Assembly (NCBI GenBank): GCA_004525335.1
Contig: SPCL01000038.1
Coordinates: 1 to 16,036, forward strand
Length of the DNA stretch: 16,036 nt
Origin: Thermodesulfobacteriales bacterium
GTDB lineage: Bacteria; Desulfobacterota_D; UBA1144; Nemesobacterales; UBA2774
Direction of reading: 5' to 3'
The notes below the pieces were generated by a model, which searched no databases, was not told the origin of the DNA, and worked only from the letters and a program-made list of their open reading frames with translations. This document shows, piece after piece, positions 1-5,682 of this stretch (positions are counted from its first letter, which is position 1; the number at the start of each line of letters is the position of its first letter). Both the position numbers and the translations under genes were made by a program.

Positions 1-28
1 TGATTGGGAAGGTCTGGGAGCAAATTGT

Positions 29-769
29 ATGTTTAGAACTGTTTATGATTATATTACGTTTTCGTTTTTAGGAATAATTAAAGTTTCATTATTTTTACTT
101 TTCTTCAGCTTGGCAGGATTTCTAGTTTTCAAATCAAAAGATCTTTCAGCATTCAAGACCGCGAGTTTATCAACCTTCTTTACAAGCTCAAATAAAGTAA
201 GCCTTCTTAATGCTCATTTGGCGGAAAGCAAATGGTCTACGGATTTGAAACAACTTGCGATAGAGAATATTACACCAGAGGAAGCTGAGATCTTTTTATT
301 CATAATGGAATTGTCCGACTCAATTACACCTACAGATGCCCGTAAGCTTGCCAAACTAATTATTGATGAGTGCAACAATTATGAAATAGATCCATTTATC
401 ATACTTGCTGTTATACAAACTGAGAGCAACTTCACTCCTAAGGCGGTTTCATCAAAAGGCGCTATAGGGTTAATGCAAGTAATGCCTAAAACAGGAGCGT
501 TTGTGGCAAAAGATCGTGGAATTTCTTATAATGGTAGAAATTCATTATACGATCCTTTTGTAAATGTTAAACTAGGAATTCATTATCTTTCATTTTTAGA
601 AGACAAATTTGATACTATAGAAAATGCTTTGGCTGCATATAACTACGGCCCAGCAAAGTTTGCAAATAGTAAAACTCTTTCCACTCACCCACCTAAATAT
701 GTAAAAAAGGTTCTTAATTTTAAGAGTTTTCTTGAAGAGGAAAGCATTTTACTAGCCAAGAGAAGCTAA
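29..769 (+). CDS. Membrane-anchored lytic transglycosylase (SLT/Slt70-type domain)
   Basis: This protein probably cleaves the beta-1,4 glycosidic bond of peptidoglycan at the periplasmic face of the inner membrane, as SLT-family lytic transglycosylases do. One hydrophobic segment at residues 11-34 looks like an uncleaved anchor or signal. The catalytic domain runs from about residue 105 to 225. It has the catalytic Glu132 in TESNF, then the family blocks GAIGLMQVMP (144-153) and AAYNYGP (202-208). The length of 246 aa fits small MltE/Slt-like enzymes. The ATG at 29 has a GGGAG 8 nt upstream. The frame is open back to the window edge, so an earlier start outside the window cannot be excluded. 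The next gene follows after 43 nt on the same strand. Family assignment is firm; the physiological role (turnover, or assembly of an envelope machine) cannot be told from here. Confidence 0.9.
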   Translation: MFRTVYDYITFSFLGIIKVSLFLLFFSLAGFLVFKSKDLSAFKTASLSTFFTSSNKVSLLNAHLAESKWSTDLKQLAIENITPEEAEIFLFIMELSDSITPTDARKLAKLIIDECNNYEIDPFIILAVIQTESNFTPKAVSSKGAIGLMQVMPKTGAFVAKDRGISYNGRNSLYDPFVNVKLGIHYLSFLEDKFDTIENALAAYNYGPAKFANSKTLSTHPPKYVKKVLNFKSFLEEESILLAKRS

Positions 770-801
770 GAATACCAAGCTTATTATAAATCTGGCTAGC
801 T

Positions 802-820
802 AAGTTCATGACATGAACTT
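802..820. repeat. Perfect 19-nt inverted repeat over the start codon of the LLM gene
   Basis: The sequence AAGTTCATG-A-CATGAACTT has two 9-nt arms that are exact reverse complements around one central base. The start codon of the downstream gene (813-815) lies inside it. As RNA it could fold into a 7-bp stem with a 5-nt loop covering the AUG. As DNA it resembles an operator for a dimeric repressor. A repeat of this size can arise by chance in 16 kb, so only its position is suggestive. Confidence 0.4.
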
Positions 821-1688
821 CGGAATCACTCTCCCAAACTTCGGCAAATACGCCGATAAAAATGAAATCCTTAACATAGCCACAGCGGCACAAGAGCTGG
901 GATTCGATTCTATATGGGTTAGTGACCATATAGTGATTCCAGATACCCACAAAGGGTTTGGGGATGTATTCTACGAACCGATTGTCACTCTTTCTTATTT
1001 AGCTTCAATAACCAAAGGTATAAAGTTAGGCAGCAGCGTAATTATACTTCCTTATAGAAACCCCGTTGTCTTGGCTAAAATGGTTTCTACATTAGATCAA
1101 TTATCAGGCGCAAGAGTCATATTGGGAATCGGCGCTGGCTGGCTGGAAAAAGAGTTCCAAGCGCTTGGTGTTCCTTATAGTGACAGAGGAGAAATGACTG
1201 ACGAATTTCTCAAGGTACTAAAAACACTTTGGACTCAAGAGAACCCAAGTTTTAATGGTAAATATTTCAATTTCTCAGATATCAAGTTTCTCCCAAAACC
1301 TGTTCAGAAGCCTTACCCGCCAATTTGGATAGGTGGTGGTAGCGATAAAGCTATTGAGCGTGCAGCAACTTACGGAGACGGATGGCACCCGGTTGGATTA
1401 ACTCCTGAGAAACTTAAAGAGAGGCTAAACCACCTAAATAAGCTCTTAACGAATCAGAAGAAAGAAAATTTTACTATTTCACTCAGAAGAAATCTGGAGA
1501 TTAACAACGATAAGACTATTAGTCCGGATGATACCCTCAGGGGATCAATTGAAAAAATAGTTAAAGGTATTAAAGATTATAAAGAATTAGGTGTAAACCA
1601 CTTAATACTTCACTTTCTAAGCGGAACATCAGAAGGTGTTCTTAATACAATGAAAAGATTCTCAAATGAAATAAGAACTCAAATCTAA
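813..1688 (+). CDS. LLM-class flavin/F420-dependent oxidoreductase (luciferase-like TIM barrel)
   Basis: This is a member of the bacterial luciferase-like superfamily, closest in look to the F420-associated group recalled as TIGR03619. Such enzymes transfer hydride to or from a small organic substrate using F420 or FMN; the substrate is unknown. Visible signatures are GITLPNFG at the N-terminus, ELGFDSIWVSDHIVIP (28-43), SSVIILPYRNPVVLAKM (74-90), LDQLSGARVILGIGAGW (94-110), EFQALGVPYSDRGEMTDE (114-131) and IWIGGGSDKAIERAATYGDGW (171-191, near the phosphate-binding region). The 291 aa is a full-length barrel. The ATG at 813 is the only good start, because the ATG at 808 runs straight into TGA. 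No Shine-Dalgarno sequence is visible, and a perfect inverted repeat covers the start. I see no F420 biosynthesis gene here, so F420 rather than FMN is inference from family resemblance. Confidence 0.88.
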   Translation: MNFGITLPNFGKYADKNEILNIATAAQELGFDSIWVSDHIVIPDTHKGFGDVFYEPIVTLSYLASITKGIKLGSSVIILPYRNPVVLAKMVSTLDQLSGARVILGIGAGWLEKEFQALGVPYSDRGEMTDEFLKVLKTLWTQENPSFNGKYFNFSDIKFLPKPVQKPYPPIWIGGGSDKAIERAATYGDGWHPVGLTPEKLKERLNHLNKLLTNQKKENFTISLRRNLEINNDKTISPDDTLRGSIEKIVKGIKDYKELGVNHLILHFLSGTSEGVLNTMKRFSNEIRTQI

Positions 1689-1805
1689 AATCACTAGAAA
1701 CTTCTAATCTCATATACAATATTCCTACTTTATTGTTTTTGACAATTCTGCTACGATTAATCCAAGGTAAACAAAAATCTAAGATGGCACTTGGAGGATA
1801 GAATC

Positions 1806-2432
1806 ATGAGTAAATACGCTGTGGAGTTGATAGGTACATTCTTTTTAGTTTTAACAATAGGTTTAGTTGTTATAGAACCCGGTGCTGGGGCATTTGCACC
1901 GTTAGCAATAGGATCCGTATTAATGGTGATGATTTATGCAGGCGGGCACATTTCGGGAGCTCATTATAATCCTGCGGTAACACTAGCTGTTTGGATGCGA
2001 GGAAGATGTGCTGGGAATGATGTTCCAGGTTATATGATCTCTCAATTCGCCGGCGGTATAATTGCAGCATTTGCAGTATTTTTAATTAAAGGCGCTGTAC
2101 CTGTAGAAGCTGAAGTTATTGCCCCGATCCCGTCATTACTAGCTGAATTTTTATTTACATTCGCTCTATGCTATGTGGTCTTAAATGTAGCTACCTCAAA
2201 AAAGACTGATGGGAACTCATTTTACGGATTAGCTATTGGATTCACTGTCCTAGTTGGAGCCTACGCTGTTGGAAGTGTTTCGGGCGGAGCTTTTAACCCT
2301 GCAGTCGCTGTAGGAATAATAACGATGGGCCTTATGGATATTTCAAGTATCTGGATATTCCTAGTTGCTAATTTCCTAGGCGGCATAGCAGCAGCGATAG
2401 CATTCAACGCTCTTAATCCTGACGATAAGTAG
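1806..2432 (+). CDS. MIP-family channel (aquaporin-like) with NPA/NPAV motifs
   Basis: This is a six-helix major intrinsic protein of 208 aa in the inner membrane, expected to pass water or a small neutral solute. It begins ELIGTFFLVL and has the two half-helix motifs: GHISGAHYNPAVTLA (47-61, NPA at 55-57) and GGAFNPAVAVG (160-170, NPA at 164-166). The Arg that nearly always follows the second NPA is Val167. A gap-free alignment by eye to E. coli AqpZ predicts selectivity-filter residues Ile35, Ala152, Gly161 and Val167 in place of Phe, His, Thr and Arg. This wide, non-polar filter argues against a classic water-only pore; plant TIP channels also carry Val at the last position. The ATG at 1806 is chosen over the in-frame TTG at 1791 because GGAGG (1793-1797) lies 8 nt before it. 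The 3' end overlaps the tail of a reverse-strand pseudogene. Confidence 0.9.
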   Translation: MSKYAVELIGTFFLVLTIGLVVIEPGAGAFAPLAIGSVLMVMIYAGGHISGAHYNPAVTLAVWMRGRCAGNDVPGYMISQFAGGIIAAFAVFLIKGAVPVEAEVIAPIPSLLAEFLFTFALCYVVLNVATSKKTDGNSFYGLAIGFTVLVGAYAVGSVSGGAFNPAVAVGIITMGLMDISSIWIFLVANFLGGIAAAIAFNALNPDDK

Positions 2433-2766
2433 TATTTAACTTTTGTATTGCACTATCTCGGGCGGTTTTAATTTCTTCATTAGTTAGGACCGCCCCTTTT
2501 GTCCCAAGATACATAAGTCTTAGATCATCATCATGCACATGACCCAGACCAAAAAGGTGGCCAATCTCGTGAGCAGTTACTCGATAGGTTGGAACATCTC
2601 TGGAATCTGTTATTAAAAATCAGATCATCAAGTATGTAAACCTAGATAGGAAGGAGATTAAACTTAGCCTGCTACCTTGAGCCATTGCCAACCTTTCAAC
2701 ATTCAAGCCTAATGCTATTAAAATGCTGAGCATGACAATAGACATTACCCTTGTTCGCAAACTCAT
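2413..2766 (-). pseudogene. Decayed secreted matrixin-like zinc metalloprotease (M10/metzincin)
   Basis: Reading the reverse strand from the ATG at 2764-2766 gives a signal peptide: basic start MSLRTR, hydrophobic core at residues 7-21, then LAMA|QG, a good signal peptidase I site. The frame stops at TGA in codon 49 (2620-2622). Directly in the same frame it continues as DSRDVPTYRVTAHEIGHLFG and LGHVHDDDLRLMY, ending at TAA 2413-2415. This contains the full metzincin zinc site HEIGHLFGLGH (codons 66-76), with catalytic Glu67, and a Met-turn (Met85). Only about 36 codons separate the signal peptide from the zinc site, whereas bacterial matrixins normally have roughly a hundred or more residues there. 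A central deletion plus a stop is therefore the simplest reading. No Shine-Dalgarno sequence precedes the ATG. No ATG, GTG or TTG between the TGA and the zinc site would give a sensible protease. The identity as a metzincin fragment is strong; the exact family is less certain. Confidence 0.78.
2460..2500 (+). terminator. Candidate intrinsic terminator after the aquaporin gene
   Basis: GGGCGGT (2460-2466) pairs perfectly with ACCGCCC (2489-2495). The stem continues inward through G-U and A-U pairs to about 14 bp around a short T-rich loop, and CTTTT follows at once (2496-2500). It lies 28 nt past the aquaporin stop. It overlaps the end of the reverse-strand protease pseudogene, so the pairing may partly reflect former coding sequence. 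The U-tract is only four bases. Confidence 0.5.
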
Positions 2767-2804
2767 CTATAAATAATATACATCATCGATGAAACAATAG
2801 CTGA

Positions 2805-2834
2805 TTGACTTGGAGATAACATTCGTGTGATACT
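2805..2834 (+). promoter_or_regulatory. Sigma-70-type promoter of the nitrilase gene
   Basis: A -35 box TTGACT (2805-2810) is followed after 18 nt by GATACT (2829-2834). The -10 is preceded by TG one base upstream, forming an extended -10 (TGTGATACT, 2826-2834). Transcription would start near 2841, about 45 nt before the ATG. This is one of the best promoter matches in the window. Confidence 0.6.
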
Positions 2835-2885
2835 TTAACGAAAGAGTGGAATTATTATTTAAAGTAAAAAGGGAAGGGAGGACAC

Positions 2886-3794
2886 ATGGATAATGGAAAT
2901 AGCAAATTTACAGCTGCTGCTGTACAGATGGCCCCTGTTTTTTTAAACAAAGACGAGACCATTGGAAAGGTTATTAGCTTAATAGAAGAAGTGGCTTTAA
3001 ACGGAGCTAACCTAATAGTCTTTCCTGAAGCTACGATCCCCTGTTATCCATACTGGCCTAAGGATATAGGAACTATAGAAGGAAGAAAGCAAGTCCTGGA
3101 TGCCTATACGGAACTTTATAAAAACTCAATTGAGATTCCAAGTAAAGATACCGAAAAACTAGCAAAAGCTTCAAAGAAAGCAGGGGCTTATGTAATAATA
3201 GGAGTAAACGAGCGAGACGGTGGAACACTTTATAATACTATTTTATATTTAGGCAAAAACGGGGAAATCCTTGGCAAACACCGCAAACTCATGTCCATAG
3301 ACAGTGAGAAATGCATATGGGGAATGGGCGGCGCTGAAGATCTGAAGGTGCTAGACACCGATTTAGGAAAAATCGGGGGATTCTTTTGTTATGAACATCA
3401 CCTCACACTTGCAAGGTACGCAATGTTTACCAAGGGAGAACAAATTCACGCAGGACTATGGGCTGGACATGGGTTTGTTAAGCCGACAATGGATTTCGCA
3501 AGTAAACAGTATGCTTTTGAGGGCCAAGTTTTTGTAATAGTTTCTTCGGGCTACATAAATGAAGATATGATCCCGGATAGTTTCCCCCTAAAAAAACAAA
3601 CGATATGGGATTTTCCTGGTGGTAGCGGAATTATAAGTCCAAGAGGTGAATACATTGCAGGGCCGATTTACGGCAAAGAAGACATAGTCTACGCTGATAT
3701 AGATATGGATATGATAATCAGGGCCAAGGCTGTTATTGACGCAGTAGGGCATTTCTCTAGACCTGACATATTAGAACTTAATATAAAAGATTAG
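2886..3794 (+). CDS. Nitrilase-family carbon-nitrogen hydrolase
   Basis: This cytoplasmic enzyme should hydrolyse a nitrile, or a related C-N bond, by the Glu-Lys-Cys mechanism of the nitrilase superfamily. The triad is visible: Glu48 in FPEATIPCYPYWP, Lys134 in KHRKLM, and Cys168 in GGFFCYEHHLTLARY. The length of 302 aa and the IPCYPYWP and WGMGGAED segments fit branch 1 (true nitrilases, cyanide dihydratase-like) better than amidases. The segment after Lys134 reads MSIDSEK, where known nitrilases usually have a Pro-Thr-His-x-Glu pattern. The catalytic Cys is followed by Tyr, where Trp is usual. Substrate range therefore cannot be assumed. The ATG at 2886 has GGAGG (2877-2881) 4 nt upstream and a good promoter before that. 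The gene stands alone, convergent with mlaE. Confidence 0.9.
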   Translation: MDNGNSKFTAAAVQMAPVFLNKDETIGKVISLIEEVALNGANLIVFPEATIPCYPYWPKDIGTIEGRKQVLDAYTELYKNSIEIPSKDTEKLAKASKKAGAYVIIGVNERDGGTLYNTILYLGKNGEILGKHRKLMSIDSEKCIWGMGGAEDLKVLDTDLGKIGGFFCYEHHLTLARYAMFTKGEQIHAGLWAGHGFVKPTMDFASKQYAFEGQVFVIVSSGYINEDMIPDSFPLKKQTIWDFPGGSGIISPRGEYIAGPIYGKEDIVYADIDMDMIIRAKAVIDAVGHFSRPDILELNIKD

Positions 3795-3877
3795 TACTTC
3801 TTATTATTCCAAAATACGATCAGCTATAACTGTGCCATAGTTAGCTTGTAAGGTTATACAAAAAGTTCAGTGTGAAA

Positions 3878-4657
3878 TTATAAGAGTAGAAATAGTTTTG
3901 TAAGAATAAAATCACCGATAATAATGAGAAGAAGAGATACGACTACTGTCTCTGTTGTCGCCCGCCCTACACCTTGTGTACCGCCCTGTGCTCTCATGCC
4001 TATATAGCAACCGGCAATGGCAACAATAATCCCAAAGAAGAATGTCTTAGCAATACCACTTATAAAATCTTCAAAGGTTACCCACTCCAACATGCTAGAT
4101 AAAAATAACTGTGGCTGAACATTCAAATCGATATTGGACATAATCATCGCACCTAATATGCCAGAGAAATCTGCAATCATAGCTAAGATTGGAAATGATA
4201 GAATAGCAGCTAGTAGTCTAGGTGCTACTAATTTCTTCATAGGATCAGCGCCCATGGTCCTAATAGCATCGATCTGCTCAGTAACCTTCATAGATCCAAT
4301 TTCAGCTGTTATACCTGCCCCTACCCTACCTCCGACAAGAAGTGAAGCTATAACAGGCCCTAATTCTCTCACAAAAGACAGCGAAACTAGGGGGCCCACC
4401 AAACCCTTTGCTCCAAAGTTTACAAAACCCCAAGCTAACTGAACTACCATTACCATGCCTATAGCCATAGCTGAGGCTATTACAATTGGTATCGATTTGA
4501 ATCCGATCTCGTCTATTTGCTCAAGTACTAGTCTAAAATTAAAAGGGCGGGAAAAACTAGCTATAATCGCTTTGTATAGGAAAACGAGAATTTCTCCTGA
4601 ACTCTCGATAATATTTAATATGTATAATCCTACTCTTTCGATATAGTTTCCAATCAT
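3878..4657 (-). CDS. mlaE: MlaE-type ABC transporter permease (phospholipid/MCE transport)
   Basis: This is the inner-membrane permease of an MCE-type lipid transporter, which moves phospholipids or other lipids between inner and outer membranes with MlaF (ATPase) and MlaD (MCE protein) in known systems. The 259 aa is family length. Hydrophobic segments lie near 55-80, 85-110, 147-175, 203-222 and 238-258. The conserved cytoplasmic coupling helix is intact at 119-132 (EIGSMKVTEQIDAI), next to the GGRVGAG block (109-115). The start ATG overlaps the stop of the upstream lipoprotein gene as ATGA (4654-4657), implying translational coupling. No ATPase or MCE gene lies next to it, because the nitrilase gene converges on its 3' end. 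Its partners must be elsewhere or outside the window. Confidence 0.92.
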   Translation of the reverse strand: MIGNYIERVGLYILNIIESSGEILVFLYKAIIASFSRPFNFRLVLEQIDEIGFKSIPIVIASAMAIGMVMVVQLAWGFVNFGAKGLVGPLVSLSFVRELGPVIASLLVGGRVGAGITAEIGSMKVTEQIDAIRTMGADPMKKLVAPRLLAAILSFPILAMIADFSGILGAMIMSNIDLNVQPQLFLSSMLEWVTFEDFISGIAKTFFFGIIVAIAGCYIGMRAQGGTQGVGRATTETVVVSLLLIIIGDFILTKLFLLL

Positions 4658-5208
4658 AACGACAAGACCTTAAACTGGGATACAAAAGTATCAAAATCTA
4701 CGATCCCGAGATCAAAATTTGTAAGAGATGAGGCATACGTAAAATCATAAATACATATATCTTTTTTGAGCACTACAGTTGCGATTTTAATTGGAACGTT
4801 ATTTAAACTACCTATATATATAGTTCTTAGCGCCTGCTGTCCGTCAACGGTTATTTCTTCACGCTCTAAAGCTTCCTTACCCTTAATACCGATCAGGAGG
4901 GATTCCGAGAGAGCTTTTAGACTGTAATTTTTCTTTTTCTCATTACAAGTTGAATTCACAGTCATAGTGGCATCAATAGGAGAATTAGTAAAAGCTAAGT
5001 CGCCGCCATCTATTTTATTTCTTTTCCACGTAGCAGCAAGAGCGCCTATTCGATAAGAAGTATCGTCAGTTTTGAAGACCTGTCCGTTTAAATTACCGGA
5101 ATTGTCATCATCGGCTGCTGCATAATACCCAATGAACCTTGTTACAGAACAAGAGTTCAGAGCAATTATGCTAATAAATAGAAATAGGGCTAAAAAGAGT
5201 TTTGTCAT
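4654..5208 (-). CDS. Outer-membrane-type lipoprotein of unknown function, coupled to mlaE
   Basis: I do not recognise a named family. The 184-aa protein starts with a lipoprotein signal peptide: MTK, a hydrophobic stretch from residue 4 to 17, then lipobox LNSC with the lipidated Cys20. Ser at +2 suggests sorting to the outer membrane by the usual Lol rule. The mature part is polar, with an acidic run ADDDNSG (33-39), and has two further cysteines, Cys93 and Cys152, that could form a disulfide. It contains several beta-like stretches. The gene reads straight into mlaE with a 4-nt overlap, so a role as a periplasmic or outer-membrane accessory of that lipid transporter is a reasonable inference. 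No strong Shine-Dalgarno sequence precedes the ATG. Confidence 0.8.
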   Translation of the reverse strand: MTKLFLALFLFISIIALNSCSVTRFIGYYAAADDDNSGNLNGQVFKTDDTSYRIGALAATWKRNKIDGGDLAFTNSPIDATMTVNSTCNEKKKNYSLKALSESLLIGIKGKEALEREEITVDGQQALRTIYIGSLNNVPIKIATVVLKKDICIYDFTYASSLTNFDLGIVDFDTFVSQFKVLSL

Positions 5209-5364
5209 TTACCTATACTAAGAGTTATATCTACCGTTCTTTGATTCGATTTTTAAACTAAAACCCATGATTAACCAAACAGGTTCTCAATAATACTTGA
5301 ATCCCTTGAAAAAACCAAGCATCCTAAAGTTTAAAGAAACATACAGAACGAGGATGGCAAAAGT

Positions 5365-5631
5365 TTGACTAAAATAGAGATATATACAAGCACTTATTGT
5401 GGCTATTGCAATGCCGCCAAAAGCTTCTTTAAAAATAAGGGAGCAGAGTTCGTGGAAATTGATCTAACTAGAGATCACGAGCTTAGGATGAAACTTGTAG
5501 AGAAACACAAGTGGCGAACAGTGCCGATTATTATAATTAACGATAACCTGGTAGGCGGATATGAGGAACTTATAGCATTGGAAAGAAAAGGTGAATTAGA
5601 TCAGCTACTTGCAATTGAGATAGAAGAGTAA
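5365..5631 (+). CDS. grxC: Glutaredoxin (dithiol, CGYC active site)
   Basis: This is a small thioredoxin-fold protein of 88 aa that reduces disulfides and glutathione mixed disulfides in the cytoplasm. The active site is Cys12-Gly-Tyr-Cys15 (YCGYCNAAKSFF), the cis-proline loop is RTVPIIII (51-58, Pro54) and the glutathione-binding turn is GGYEEL (64-69). Most GrxC proteins have CPYC; Gly in place of Pro is a less common variant. The start is TTG at 5365, with GAGGA 10 nt upstream. The frame has no ATG or GTG before it, and an upstream stop lies at 5332. An out-of-frame ATG at 5354 encodes only four residues. gltX follows after 51 nt but appears to have its own promoter. Confidence 0.92.
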   Translation: MTKIEIYTSTYCGYCNAAKSFFKNKGAEFVEIDLTRDHELRMKLVEKHKWRTVPIIIINDNLVGGYEELIALERKGELDQLLAIEIEE

Positions 5632-5644
5632 TACCCCACCTCAG

Positions 5645-5673
5645 TTGACTCCCATACAACTCTAAATTAAGAT
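5645..5673 (+). promoter_or_regulatory. Candidate gltX promoter close to the start codon
   Basis: TTGACT (5645-5650) and TAAGAT (5668-5673) are spaced by exactly 17 nt. The -10 box ends 9 nt before the gltX ATG, so the predicted transcript would begin at, or a few bases before, the start codon. No Shine-Dalgarno sequence is present. The -10 matches only four of six consensus bases. Confidence 0.45.
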
Positions 5674-5682
5674 AACATCCCC

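Noticed and set aside
1..70. Open frame at the left edge, possibly the end of an upstream gene
   Set aside because: About 22 codons with no recognisable family feature; it cannot be told from chance or from a 5' extension of the transglycosylase.
1739..1744. Perfect TTGACA upstream of the aquaporin
   Set aside because: No acceptable -10 box is found at 15-19 nt spacing, so I did not call a promoter.
1785..1800. TGGCAC followed by TTGGA, resembling a sigma-54 site
   Set aside because: The spacing and the second element do not match TGGCAC-N5-TTGCA, and it overlaps the ribosome-binding site.
1791..1805. TTG start for the aquaporin at 1791
   Set aside because: The ATG at 1806 has GGAGG at ideal spacing and gives the normal family N-terminus; the TTG overlaps that Shine-Dalgarno sequence.
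3820..3850. Imperfect inverted repeat (AGCTATAACT...ATAGTTAGCT) between nitrilase and mlaE
   Set aside because: The arms match only in five-base pieces with a shift, and no T-tract follows; too weak to call a terminator.
4134..4646. Two forward-strand open frames inside the mlaE region
   Set aside because: They are antisense to a conserved permease, show no domain or ribosome-binding site and are coding shadows.
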